From the NCBI GenBank assembly GCA_002914805.1, contig JXTB01000397.1, positions 164,603-228,602 on the forward strand: DNA of 64,000 nt, given 5' to 3'. Shown here in pieces: positions 1 through 12,700 of the stretch (positions are counted from its first letter, which is position 1; every line of letters begins with the position of its first letter). This DNA comes from Parasponia andersonii. Taxonomy: Eukaryota; Streptophyta; Magnoliopsida; Rosales; Cannabaceae. Both the position numbers and the translations under genes were made by a program. The notes under the pieces were generated by a model, which did not search any database, was not told where the DNA came from, and saw only the letters and a program-made list of their open reading frames with translations.

Positions 1-767
1 GACTTGTTGGTTCAACCCAATTAGGTAGACCTAGAGCCAAAAACATTTCTGAGTTCAAACTCCCATTTCTTGTCGTAAGAACCATTTGAGATTTTCCCTA
101 ACAAATGAGATAAGCATCCATTGCATTGATTCTTTTGAGCACTCTTTACTCCCTTCCAATAAGATTTCACTTCCTTACTTATTTATTTCCTCTTATTTAC
201 AATAAAAAAAAAAAAAAAGAAAAATTAAAAAAAACCCCGGAAAACCCCGAATAGTGGTAGTTAATGTAAGCTCTCTAGTCTAAGTCATGCGTATATATGA
301 GGACAATCAGGATAGGTCGATGGGTATTGATTCAAAGCTATGGGAATTCAACGTCTTTAATTTCTCAAGCCTTTTTTGATCGGTCTTCTTGTTTTTCTTC
401 TTCTAGGGTTATGAATGATACCTAGGAGCTTGACCTCCATTTTGTGATTTTCTTTTCGGTTTTTTTAGCTTTAATTTTGTTGTTTGAAATATAGACAATT
501 GGAATGTCGAGGCTTATTTATTTTTCTGATGATAAATTAGTTCGTAAGGTATTTGCTTAGTTCTTTTAATTTTGAAAATTGAGATTTTTTTCCTATTATT
601 TTCGTTTCTTTTATCTGATTTGCATGCATTTATATATGCCATAATACACAAAAATATTCAAAGTGGACAAGTAGTTAAAGAATTGAGTAGAATTATTAAA
701 AGTGGAATTGTTGCACACCAAATACTCGATGAAATTGATCAATGACAATTCAGTAGAAACCTTAGTA
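1..767. other. AT-rich intergenic DNA, no gene recognised
   Basis: No coding region, TE domain or RNA gene is recognisable. Short poly-A and poly-T runs (for example near 204) are the only evident structure. A gene end reaching in from the left edge cannot be excluded. Confidence 0.6.
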
Positions 768-1188
768 GTTTTCTATGATTTACTTAGCTATATGATATTA
801 TGCAAAAACGAAACTACGAAGGTTTCTAATCTTAGTTTCCTGTGATTTACTTAATTATAGGGCATTCTGCTAAAGGAAACCACAATGGTTTCCAAGAAAC
901 TACAATGGTTTCCTATAATTTACTTACCTACATGATATTCTACAAAAAAAAAAAAAAAACTATGATAGTTTCCTGTGATTTGTTCAACTACAGACTATTC
1001 TACAAAAAAGAAATAGCAATGGTTTTCAAGAAATATTTGTAGTTTCTTGTGATTTACTTAAGTACAAGACATTCTACTAAAGGAAACTAAACTGGTTTCT
1101 AAGAAATTTGTGTGGTTTCATGTAATTTATTTACGTACAACATATTCTACTAATAGAAAACCAAATTAATTTCAAATAAATCTTTGTA
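768..1188. repeat. Degenerate tandem array, about 73-bp unit, six copies
   Basis: Units begin with a GTTTCCTGTGATTTACTTA-like segment at about 768, 835, 908, 968, 1042 and 1115; a seventh partial start lies near 1189. Each unit continues with an ATTCTAC-like stretch, an A-rich stretch, and AAACnACAATGGTTTC-like sequence. Spacings are 67, 73, 60, 74, 73 and 74 bp. The short spacings reflect small deletions. The array is non-coding; the short ORF across it is only a by-product of the repeat. Confidence 0.85.
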
Positions 1189-2900
1189 GTTTTTTATTAA
1201 AAAAATGGCTTATTTACTAATACTACTGTATTTTCTAGCACTCAAAGTAATTAAAAAAAAGTACTAAAAAGATCGAATGAAGTTTTTATTATTTTTGAAA
1301 TGTCATAAATTTAGTAATATTTTTTGAACAATAGATATAAATATCAAAAACCCATTAGTCAATCAATTATCATGCAAAATTAGATTGAAAATGAGAAACG
1401 GTACCACTATTCTAGACAAGGCCTAGGTAATAGTTGCTACAAATAATTAAAACTAATTCATCAATCAAATCACAATTTTATAGTTTTTTTATAGAAAGAA
1501 CAATACTATCATTAATAGTAAAAAAAAATGTACAATACCTATTAAAGGTCTTTTGGGTACAAAACAAATATATAAGGTAAACTAGTTAGAATCGTCAAAG
1601 GAATTTTGTGAACTTAGATTCTCACGAGATTGATCCGGAGCACGAGAACTCAAGGATCATAACTCATGGATGTTGTGTGTTTCTCCACTTTTATTGGCGC
1701 ATTATGACTCTCCACTTAACATCTATTATTGGTGTCTCTCGCTTCAAATCTAAATACCATTAAAAGGCAAAAACTATCTTACATACCCTCTAAATATAAA
1801 TGATCACTAACTAAAAAAATTAAAAACATAATATCTAAGAAAAACTATTATAGATATAAATCTAGATAGATTAAAATAACAAAAATACAAATAAACCGAA
1901 AACCACCCCAGATCAAGTTCTCAGTGGACTAAAACTACCACAAATCTAGATACAATCGAGTTATACCTTCTCGAATTGAATGATTATTTGAAGATACAAC
2001 AAATAAATAATAATAATGAAAAAAATAAACTCCTCACCAAAGAAAGAGATCCAAAAGACCTCCCTTTTCTGGTAAGTTGGAAGAAAATGAAAATAATAAT
2101 AAAAAAAAACTCACTAGGTGGTTAGATGAAAAGAAAATTTTGTGTTTACAAATTTATAATATTAAGAACCCAAGCGAATCTTCACCTTATTTTTTCCCTT
2201 CTCATATTTCCTTTTTTAATGCATATAAATAAATAACCTTATGTTAATATGATTTTTAAAAATAAATAGATGTTTTCAAACCATTTGATTAAATTTAGTG
2301 CCTACAATATGGCCCTATCGTAAGGAAAAAAAAAAAAAACCAGAGCAATATTATAACTTTGCCCTTTGAGTTTTTATGCAAACAAGCTAGAAGTCATTCA
2401 AATAAAGTAAAATAAAATAAATTTCATATAATTGGGAAAATTTAGAAAAAGGAACAAAAAATTTTTTTACCCTTAACAAAAATATTTGAAGTGGCATTTC
2501 GATGCATAAATTTTATGTAGTAACATGAGAGAATATCATAAAAAAATAAAATAAAATAAAATTACATATCTATATAATTTAGTTAAACCAATGGAATGTA
2601 GTAGAATAGAGAAAATAGATAATTTATCTCCGTTAGGAAAGATCTTGCCATAGCATTGTGTCACTGGAAAAGAGCGAGAGAGATAAAAATATATGAAAAT
2701 TGATTCTAGAGGGTGAGAGAAACAAAAATAGAATCCTTGAAACATTTTCTTCTAGTGTACCTGAGTTTGAAACCAGAAGAGAAAAGTACTAGAAAAGATA
2801 GGCTTACAAAACCTATATTATTCATACTATTTTAGAATTTATTTTCAATTCGAATACATGTGATTATCCACACATGCACGATTGGACTAGATTAGTTAAT
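1189..2900. other. AT-rich intergenic DNA
   Basis: No recognisable gene or element. The sequence is strongly AT-rich with many poly-A runs. A minus-strand ORF of 69 codons near 2536-2745 resembles nothing I know and is probably chance. Confidence 0.55.
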
Positions 2901-3420
2901 GAAAGTGCTATTCAGTAACACTTTTATTTTTTTTTCAAAATGAAAGATAAAAGCATTTCCTCTTATTTTGTTTTTTGAAAATAAAAATGTGTTTAGTAAC
3001 TATGTTTTCATTTTTTGTTTTTAAAAACAAAAAATGAAATAACTATTACTTTTAGTTTTTAGAAGTGAAAATAAAAAAAGTACTATAATAATACATAATT
3101 ACGAATATAATATTAACATTTTTAAAATGTCATGAATAAATAGAGAGGGATGAGAGAGAAAGTGGAGAAATATAGAGATGAGGGAGAGAGTTGAGAAAAA
3201 GAAAGATAAGAGAGAGTGTAGAAATCAAGAATGAGAAAGAAAGTTAAGAAAGATAAGGAAGAAAGAGAAAGTTTAAAGAAAGGTATAAACTTTTTATTTA
3301 GAACAACTTTCACAGTGAAATTTTTTTTCTTCCATTATTTTTTAAAAATTTTGTTTGAGAGTTTTTTAAATAAAAAGTAAAATAAGTTTATAGAGTTTGT
3401 TTTAAAGAAAAGAAAAATAT
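2901..3420. mobile_element. MITE-like AT-rich segment with purine tract (candidate)
   Basis: The segment contains a perfect 34-bp palindrome (listed separately). It is followed by a roughly 160-bp purine-rich strand (3135-3290, GAGAGA/GAAAGA repeats). Similar GTAAC-type words occur near 2915 and 2996. No terminal inverted repeats or target duplication could be fixed, so the mobile-element label is tentative. Confidence 0.25.
3006..3039. repeat. Perfect 34-bp palindrome
   Basis: The left arm 3006-3022 (TTTCATTTTTTGTTTTT) is the exact reverse complement of the right arm 3023-3039, with no loop. It could extrude a cruciform or mark the centre of a fold-back element. Confidence 0.9.
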
Positions 3421-4820
3421 AATTTTTGTTTATTTGATTACATAAACAAGTGTATTCAAGTATACCATTAATATCAATATTTAATAGAAATATTAGAGAT
3501 TAAATAATTTTGTATGGATACATTTTTTCCTATGTCATATATACAACGAATACCCTTAATATGATTTTTTTGTTTGCTGTAGTTGAGCCCTATCTATATG
3601 TGAAACACTATCAATTTTGTCTATATATTAAAGTATTAGATGAAAACAAATGAACAAAGGATTAATCATTTAAAAAATTAGAACTTTCATTTAATGAAAA
3701 TTTTGAAATTCTAGATTCGTGATTGCTTCCTCAAAATGCGATCAAGCTTGGTTGAGCCCGATTGCATACCCCAATCAGCATAGTTAATGCTTACTCAAGT
3801 ATCTCAATCCAATACGATTGCACAATGTTAAGCACACAGTCAAGCATGATAGAATACTAGTGGAGTGTTGTAAAGTATTTTAGAGATTATAAGAGAAAAA
3901 GGTATCTAAGTAACTTTAGCTATGCGACATAACGACAAAGATTAATTTTTTCATGTATGGATGATTTTTTCTTATCACCATGAGAGTATCAAACTTTAGT
4001 AGACTATAGTGTAGAATACATTATATATATGTAACTCTAAATTATGTGGTATGATATGAGTTGAATGACTTTAAGAGTTTTTTTTTATAATAAAAAAAGA
4101 GGAAATTGGTGATCAATGTGGAAACTCTCTTTAAACGTGACCATAGGAGTTTTTAACCTCTCTAATGAGAATATTTGCTAAGAGTCCTTCGAGTAGGCCT
4201 TGCCCTATTGAGTGATGGAGCGAATTACCCTAGTCCAATATCTGCTAGGTGTCCAAGGTGCCAAGGTTAGGAAACTAAATACTACATTCAATCTATGCGA
4301 ACCTTGCTTTAACCCCTAAACACCATGCAAAAACTCACTTACCATTATGTTCCCCATTTGGTAGTAAATGACTTTTTCAGAGTTAAACATGTGTTTTGAA
4401 TGGGTACATATTAAGCTATTATATCTTTCTAAAAGTTAAAAGGATTGATAATTATTTTTACCTTCCAACAAAAGTAGATTAATTAAGATCAATTTTGACT
4501 AGATCATAAGTAATAGACTAATGTTTTTGATTATATTGAGATATATAAAAAGAAAAGAAAAAAAAAAGAAAAAAGAATAGTTGAAGCTATCCGTAAATCA
4601 AATACCATTTGGGTAGTTGTTTAGTCACTCTGCTCAAAGGTAATGATGCTTTTCTTAATCTTACCAAAAAATATTTAAAGTATCATATGTTTATTTATAT
4701 TGTCTCAAAATAATTTAAAATTTTCATTTACGTTCTGTTATATAATTGATTAAGATTATAATCTCAAGTTTTAAATGTATTTTATTATGAATACTCTAAT
4801 CAATGGTCACTCCACTATGT
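3421..4820. other. AT-rich intergenic DNA
   Basis: No coding region or TE domain is recognisable. There is slightly more mixed sequence around 3720-3850 and 4130-4340, but I can assign no function to it. Confidence 0.5.
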
Positions 4821-4821
4821 G

Positions 4822-5130
4822 GCCCTTTCCTTAAATAGTAATGAGGCTATGCAATACATGATATTGCTCTATAAACTTTGTACATTATTTGTAATATTAA
4901 AAACCGAGCTATGCTACTAACAATCGCATTTGACACGATTGTTAGATCTCAATAGACAATTTTCTATGGGGCTCATAGTAGCCTTTTTTATAAGTAGTAA
5001 TGAGGTTATGCAATACATAACACTACTCTATAAATTTTGTACATTATCTGTGATACTAAAAAATGAGTTATACTATTAATGGTTACATTTGACGCATTTA
5101 TTGGATCTTAGTCGCCAATTTCAATGGGGC
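4822..5130. repeat. Two-copy tandem duplication, about 155-bp unit
   Basis: Copy 1 (about 4822-4973) and copy 2 (about 4981-5130) share, in the same order: a CCTTT start, AGTAATGAGG(C/T)TATGCAATACAT, CTCTATAAA(C/T)TTTGTACATTAT, a GAGCTATGCTACTAACAATCGCATTTGAC-like segment, and a final ATGGGGC. The offset is 159 bp. The divergence indicates an old duplication. Confidence 0.8.
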
Positions 5131-5310
5131 CTATATCGTCCTACTTTAGACTCCATGAAATTGATGACTTAGATGTATCAATTGCGTCTATTGAGACAGA
5201 TGTTAATACTTTTCTTAAAAAATTACCATCACATTCACATTGTGAAAACACATCGTAAAAACAATCACACACAACATTCAAGGATAATTGCTCTCTTCCT
5301 CACAAAAAAT

Positions 5311-5678
5311 GGGAAAAGTACAATGCCACCCCTTAATTTACGTTGAAATTGCACGCATTATCTTTTATATCAAAATTACACTACACTTCGTTTACATAAT
5401 TACAGTGACAATCCTTAGGTGAAAAAATATATAATTTATAAAATTTTCACTACTTATCAATGTTAATATTTTTTTTGAGGTATTATCAATGATAATATTT
5501 ATTTTCAATTTTTTTTGAGCAGATTTTTAAAATTTTAAGTACTACTGAATTCAAAATTTTCTTTTAAAGTATACATTGTGAAAAAATAATTAAACTAAAC
5601 AAAATTTAATAGCAAAAAAGTAAACTTTAGTCCAAAATTTAACTAAGAGGGGTGTCTATGCAATTCTTTGACTTTTAC
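5311..5678. mobile_element. MITE-like element with imperfect terminal inverted repeats
   Basis: The left end reads AAAAGTACAATGCCACCCCTT. The reverse complement of the right end gives AAAAGTCAAAGAATTGCATA followed by GACACCCCTCTTAG. The interior is AT-rich and non-coding. Length (about 370 bp) and structure fit a non-autonomous DNA transposon. No target duplication was identified, so the boundaries are approximate. Confidence 0.4.
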
Positions 5679-6396
5679 CGGATTTTAGTATAAATATTTG
5701 TGGTCAAGATGGTGTTACTGTATTTCCCCAAAAAAAAAAAAGGAAAAACATTTGGGAGAAAATGTTATTTGAATCTTCAATACTATTATATCTCTCTGGC
5801 TATACGAGTAATGTTATTAAGAATATTAATATTTTACACAAATGATGATTATTTCAATTACTTTTTTTTTTTTTTAAAGTGCGATTATATTATATATCAA
5901 AAAATAATAACATAATAATATAAATTTTTAGTGCAAGATTTTAGTATTTAAATATTTTGTTAGAAATTTGTTGTTTTAAACCCAAAATTATTTAAAGCAT
6001 TTAAGAAGGTCAAATAACTATTTTCTCAACGGTTACAAAATCATCTTAATGAGAGCAAAATATATTTGGTCTAGTAAATCTACTTATACGAAACTCGAAT
6101 TTTTTTTTCCAATTTTGTATTTGTAGTCATTATACAAAATCAAATTAATCAATTACAAAAAGGAGAAATCAAACCATAAACCACTTTTTTTTTTTTTTGG
6201 AAAACAGAAAAAAATCCATTTGGCAGAAAAATAAACAAAAATACGAAAGAAGAGAAGAGAATCCCATCTTTTTCTTTTATTTATTTTTAGTATTTTTACT
6301 TTGGCCTTTATGCCATTTCCTCCAATGGTTAGAGAGAGAAAGTGAGTTTCTCAGTCTTCTTTCAGATATTTCTTTTTTAATTTTAATTTTAATTTT
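5679..6396. other. AT-rich DNA upstream of the PTM-like gene
   Basis: Contains homopolymer runs and no recognisable gene. It probably includes the promoter of the downstream gene, but no convincing TATA box or other element could be singled out. Confidence 0.45.
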
Positions 6397-6403
6397 AAAC
6401 ACT

Positions 6404-6436
<33 letters not shown>

Positions 6437-6759
6437 GTGTCTCTCTCTCTTTCTTCGAAGTTGAGCGGTTTTTGCTTTTTGGTAGAGGAGCACGACCCAC
6501 TTCTCAGGCACAGAGAGAGAAATACCCATTTCTTCCTGACTCTCTCTCTCTTCTTTCTCTCTCCTCTCCACGCTTTAAACATTTTGTAGAGAGAGAAACT
6601 CACAGACTTTCCATATCTCCCTTCTTTCTTTACTCACCTTCTTCTTCTTCTCTCTCTATCTCTCTCTCCCTCTCTATTTTGCAAGGCCCAAAAGGGCTAT
6701 TCTAGAGAGAGAGAGACGGGCTTAGTCGTCTTCGGATCACGAAGGGTTTTATTCCTTTT
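6397..6759 (+). promoter_or_regulatory. CT-microsatellite-rich 5' leader of the PTM-like gene
   Basis: A (CT)n run at 6404-6430 is followed by CT-rich sequence to about 6680 and a short GA run near 6703-6716, ending just before the ATG at 6760. CT-rich tracts are common in plant 5' leaders. Short ORFs here on both strands are low-complexity translations of the microsatellite (Ser/Leu or Arg/Glu runs) and were not called. Confidence 0.5.
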
Positions 6760-9700
6760 ATGGAGTTCGTGGGCAGAGCGGTGAGGAGAGAAATCAAAGG
6801 CTCCGTTGGGGTTTTATCGGGAATCGTGAAATCGTACGAGCCCTCATCTGGGTTGTTCGAGGTAGAGTACGAAGATGGCGATTCCGAGGAGTTGGACTTG
6901 GGGGAGGTCTCCTTAATCCTTGAAGGAAAGGCCCAGCAGGTGGTGGTGGTGGAGGAGGAGGAGGAGGAGGAGGTGAAGCCCAGCTCGATTGGCCGGAAGC
7001 CGAAGAAACGGCGGCGTTTGGAGGGGAGTGGCGAAGCGCTGAAAGGAGATTCAGGTAATAATGCTGGTCAAAAGTTTGTAATTGATGGAACCCTTGGAAA
7101 TGATTGTGGGTTTGGTTGTGATTTGAATGATGAGGAAGAGGGAAACCTAGAAATGGGGCATGGAATTGGAGGGAATTTTGGGGTCAATGGTGATTTGAAT
7201 GGAAGTGTTAGTCCTAGAGATGAATATGAAAGAACCCTACTGGAAAAGAGGGAGGAGGGTTTAAAAGGTAGTGTCTCTGGTAATGGCGTTTTGAATAGGG
7301 TTGATGATTTGAGAGATGGGTTTGATTTAAATGCTGGATTTAATTTGAATCTGAATGATGATTCTGATTTGCATTTTATTTCTGTGGAGAACTTGAAGAA
7401 ACGGGATCATATTGATCTGAATTTGGATGTGAATGGTGATTTTGATGAGAATTTAAATGCGGATGATGATATTCGTCCTCGTTTGCCTGAGGAAACCCGG
7501 ACGAGGGTATGCAACTTTGATTTGAATTTGGAGGTAGTTGATGATGTTAAGGATGTAGAGGGTGAGGATGGCACAGATTTCAAGGTTAGTACGTCCTTGG
7601 AGACAGTAGGACATGGCCAAACGAAAAAGAGTGATGAAGGTGTTGAAGAGAAGTATGTCGATGAGATTGGTTCAAATGGCACATTGACAAAAGTTCACTT
7701 AGATATTAACAAAGATATTAATGGCAGCTCAGTTAAAGATGTGTGTACAGGGTCTGCTGAACTACTTACAAATGACTGTTGTGGCTCTGGTCAAGATGGA
7801 AAGCTGGATTCTTCTGCCGTGGTCTTGAATACTGACTCTGTTACGGATTGTGGTCTTACAGAAGTTCAGGTGAAGGATGGTTTTTCGGAAGCTGGTAGTC
7901 AAATGATCCACGAATATCTGGACAATATAGGAAGTCCTTTCAATAAAAAGGGTGGTCGTAGAAAGAGACGAAAACAATCAGACAATATTAAATCCCCAAC
8001 AGAGACTGTTTTAAGGAGAAGTGCTCGTAGAGGTTCTGCTCAGAATCATGTTTCAGCGATATTATGTAATGTCAGTGATACACCAACTTCTCCTGCTGTT
8101 AGTGCAATAACGGAAGAAAAACCAGGGACTTCAGTTCGGAAAGAATCTGACAAGCCCTGTGCTCTTCTTCCTCCGAAGCTTCAGTTACCCCCGTCTTCGC
8201 AGAATATAGATTTAACTGATGTTCCCATACTTGACCTTTTTTCTGTTTATGCCTGTCTTCGATCATTTAGTACATTGCTATTTCTGAGTCCCTTTGAGTT
8301 GGAGGAGTTTGTGGCAGCGATGGAGTGCAAGTCTCCTAGTTCATTGTTTGATAATGTTCATGTTTCTATATTGCAAACTCTTAGAAAGCATTTGGAGTTC
8401 CTTTCAAGTGAAGGTTTCGAATCTGCATCTGATTGCCTAAGGTATTCCTTAAACCCGAGTTTAATCACTTTGGTTCTTTATTTTTGTAGTACCCCTATCG
8501 CTCCTCTCTTTTTTCTGTTTTATACTTGACATTCTTTCTGGATTTATTTTTGTAGGAGTCTTAACTGGGATTTTTTGGACTTAATTACATGGCCCATTTT
8601 TATGGTCGAGTACTTTCTGATTTATGATTCTGGATTGAAGCCTAGTTTTGATCTTAGTAGCTTGAAGTTATTTAAAGCTGACTATTACCAACAACCTGTA
8701 AAAATAAAGGTTGAGATACTTCGGTGTTTATGTGATGATTTAATTGAAGTGGAAGCCATAAGATCAGAGCTGAATCGAAGATCTTTAGCAGCTGAGCCCG
8801 GTATGGTATTTGAAAGGAACTCAAATTTTGAGGGTAGCAAAAAGAGAAGGGTTGCACCTGGCATTTCCGGTGGATATTGTTTGGATGATGAGGTTGTCGA
8901 TGACTGGAACTATGATGAGTGTTGCCTTTGTAAGATGGATGGAAACTTGATATGCTGTGATGGCTGTCCTGCTGCCTATCATTCAAGGTGTGTGGGAATT
9001 GCCAGTGATCATTTGCCAGAGGGTGACTGGTATTGTCCAGAATGTGTTATTGACAGACTTAAGCCTTGGATGAAACTGCGGAAGTCACTTCGAGGGGCAG
9101 AAACATTGGGAATTGATCCTCATGGTCGGCTATATTTTAACAGCTCTGGTTACCTTTTGGTGTAAGTTTGCAATTATGTTTAGGTTTACATGTTCATACA
9201 GTATCATTGCTTGTGTTGCTAGGACTAGTTCAAATTATTCTGAACTACTTTAATTTCGGTTTAATGCATTTGGAGTTCTAAATGATTATTAAATCAATGT
9301 ATACACTATTGAGGAGACTACTAGTTTACATAACATATTAATATTGGGCTGATATGTAGTGAACTTACTTGTACTTCATTATCTTCTTCATTTTACTTTT
9401 CTTATATCTATACATTTCTCTCTTGGGGAATGGATACTGCTTATTTTAGACATATTATGCTTCAGTTATCTGTTTCTGTTGACTTCTTCGCAGGTCAGAT
9501 TCGTATGACACTGAAGCCTCATTCAGTTACTACCACAGAGATGACCTGAATAAGGTTATTGAGGTGCTAAAGTCCTCAGATTTTTACTATGGTGACATAT
9601 TAGTTGCAATCTGCAAGCACTGGGGTAATGTAAGCTTGGATGGAGCAAGTAAGAGTATTGACCGCCTAGATGCCATGTCCTCGGACATGTTGACAAAGTC

Positions 9701-12700
9701 ACAGAATCGTGATGTTTCAAATTGCCTGGCCCTATTGACATCTCCAGAATCGTGTGCTGTTAAGAATGAAACTGGTGAGGAAAGAAAAATGGAAGAGAAG
9801 GCTACCATCGGAGATTCTGATCGCTTTAACATTTCAAGGCATGTTAATATGTTAGATGCAATGACTGTGACAGGAAGTTCACGTGTAACCTCTGAAGGAT
9901 CAGCTGAAACCCAATCTGACATACAAGGGAAACATTGTGCTTTTGGGGACTGTCCGTTGACATCCACCTTAGATGTAAGACAAGAAGCTATTACGGAATT
10001 TTTTGGTCCTAGAAATCCCTCAACTTCTATAACTACTAGAAAAAGTAATTTTTCACAAGTGCAATCTGGAAGCGGTTATGTGAACTATTATACTTTTGGT
10101 CAAATTGCTTCATCCGTTGGAGAGGATTTAATGGGTAAATCATCAGAGAAAATAAAGGAGAACACTGTAATGTCAGAAGAGGAAATAGTTTCTCAACAGA
10201 TGCGGGCCATTTTGAGAAAGTATTCAAAATTTTGTTGGTCAAATATTCACAATTTCAATGTAAATCTGCAGAAAGAGAAATGTGGTTGGTGCTTTCCATG
10301 CAGAGCTGCCACTGATGATGGAGAGTGCTTGTTTTTAATGAACGTCGGGCCTGTTTGGGAATCTCCCAACAGTGACATGCTTAGCCTTCAGTCGAAAAAA
10401 AACAGGAAATGTCATCTTACTGATGTTATTTGTCAGATCCTTTCCATTGCAAATCGTCTTCGTGGACTTCTATTGGGTCCATGGTTGAGTCCAGATTATA
10501 CCAAGCTCTGGCATAAAAGTGCTCTCAAGGCACCTGATATTGCATCTATTAAACATATGCTGCTCACAGTAAGGAAATTGCTCCTTTATTATCTTTTAAA
10601 AGATACCCAGGACTGAAGTTAGGTTGTTGTTGTTAAACATATGTTACTCACAGTAAAGAATTTGCTTCTTTTACCCTTTTCTTTTATAAAATGCCAGAAT
10701 TTAGATTGTTACAACAAATATTTAAGGAGGTGCAAATTCAATTGGATGGGTTTTGTTTGTAATTCATTCATGTAATGTCCTTGAATTGCTTTTAGGACAT
10801 TCCCGAAAGTATAGAACTGTCTCATTTATGCGTATATTCATAGAGTACTTATGTTATATATATTGTATATGTCAATGCACGCTCAAGTACAATCAATGAT
10901 TTCACTTTCAATGCCTTTTTTTATTGGCATGAATTTGACTCAGCTATAATAGCTATCCATTAGATATCGTCAATATATCCTTTTTTATTATTTGGAAATT
11001 GGGGCTGAGTTTAGATGTTACGTGTTTTACACAGCTACAGTCAAATCTTGGTCCTCTCGCACTCTCAGCAGAGTGGTTAAAACATGTGGACTCTGATGTT
11101 TCCGTGGGTTCAGCTTGTCATATTATGACTAGCTCCGGACGAGGATCCTCAAAGCATATGATTGGCCGGAAAAGACCCAAGTTTTCAGATATTGAACCTG
11201 GCCCTACTCTAAACACTGCTAGTGGACTAGGAATGTTTTGGTGGAGAGGTGGCAGGCTTTCTCGTCGTGTGTTCAATTGGAAGGTTCTGCCTCACTCTTT
11301 GGCTTCTAGGGCTGCGAGACAAGGTCTGTACTGTCTTTTCTCTTTGTATGTAGTTTGTTTACGGTTAATCAACTGAATAATCATTCTGAACTTATCTGAG
11401 GTCTATATTCTGCAGGTGGCTGTACAAAGATTCCTGGCATACTATATCCTGAGAATTCAGAATATGCTAAGAGAAGCAAATATGTGGTATGGCAGGCTGC
11501 TGTTGAGACATCAACTAGTGCAGAGCAACTGGCTTTCCAGGTTTCATAACCTGCCATACCTCTTTCTTCCTATTGCTGATGTTTAGATGTTCAGTTACCT
11601 TCTCGAATCATTGCTTGTTATTTTAAGTTAGGTTTCATAAAGATTATTGCTGTCTATCTCCGTCCCTTTCTTATTTTTCTTTTACAATTGTCATTATTAT
11701 AAATTAACTTTTTGTATTAGTGCTTCTATTGCAAGTTACTTTGCAATATGATTGTTTAGGACTATACTTAGCATGCTTAGGTATTCCAACCATTTTAATT
11801 GGCTAATTGCTATTCTTGATTTATGCCTAGAATATGTGACACAAAAATTGTTCTCACGTTTTCAGGTTAGAGAGCTTGATTCAAACATTAAGTGGGATGA
11901 TATTGAGAACACACATCCTCTCCCTGCCTTGGATAAGGAATCTAGAAAATCCATCAGGCTGTTCAAGAAAGTTATTATCCGTAGGAAGTGCATTCAAGGG
12001 GGACTAGTCAAGTATCTTCTTGATTTTGGCAAGAGAAGAGCTATCCCTGATGCTGTTAAAAAACACGGGTCCGTGATTGATGAATCCTCTAGTGAAAGGA
12101 AGAAATATTGGCTGGATGAATCTTATGTCCCTTTACATCTCTTGAAGAATTTTGAGGAAAAACGAGTTGCCCGGAAAGTTAATGATATGAAATCTGGGAA
12201 AGTGATCGAGTCTAGTAGATTCACGAAGAGGCCTCAACAGAAAAGGGGATTTGCATATTTGTTTGCAAAAGCAGAAAGGTCGGAGTATTATCAGTGTGGC
12301 CACTGCAGCAAAGATGTCCTAATCAGGTACGGGTCTCTTATTCTTTGGATGTTGTTAACTTCTCATTATTTTGGGTTGCTTGTCTATCTCTTGTGTTCTG
12401 TGATACTTCTTCTTTTTTCAAATTTGAGTTATGTGTGGTTCCTGAATAGTTTAAAACATTAGCTATAGATTTTACTCTTCCCCATCTCGTAATTTATGGA
12501 ATGATGCAATAGTAGATGAATCCATTATATGCCAGAATATGTGTTGGTCATGAATTCATTACAAATGGTTATACATGAAATTTCAAGTAAACTGGAAGTC
12601 ATTGTGGAGAATGCGTTTCTCAGTTGCTGTGTCATTGATATTCAACTCAACTGAATTAATAGATACTTTTTGTAGGTTCTTACAAATTTTTTTGAACGGT

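Noticed and set aside
6197..6705. Overlapping ORFs on both strands ahead of the PTM-like start
   Set aside because: They are translations of the CT/GA microsatellite leader (Ser-Leu and Arg-Glu repeats) with no conserved motif.
8442..8529. Hydrophobic C-terminal extension of exon 1 of the PTM-like gene
   Set aside because: It is read-through into intron 1 after a GT donor; joining to 8556 restores the DDT domain, so it is not a membrane segment.
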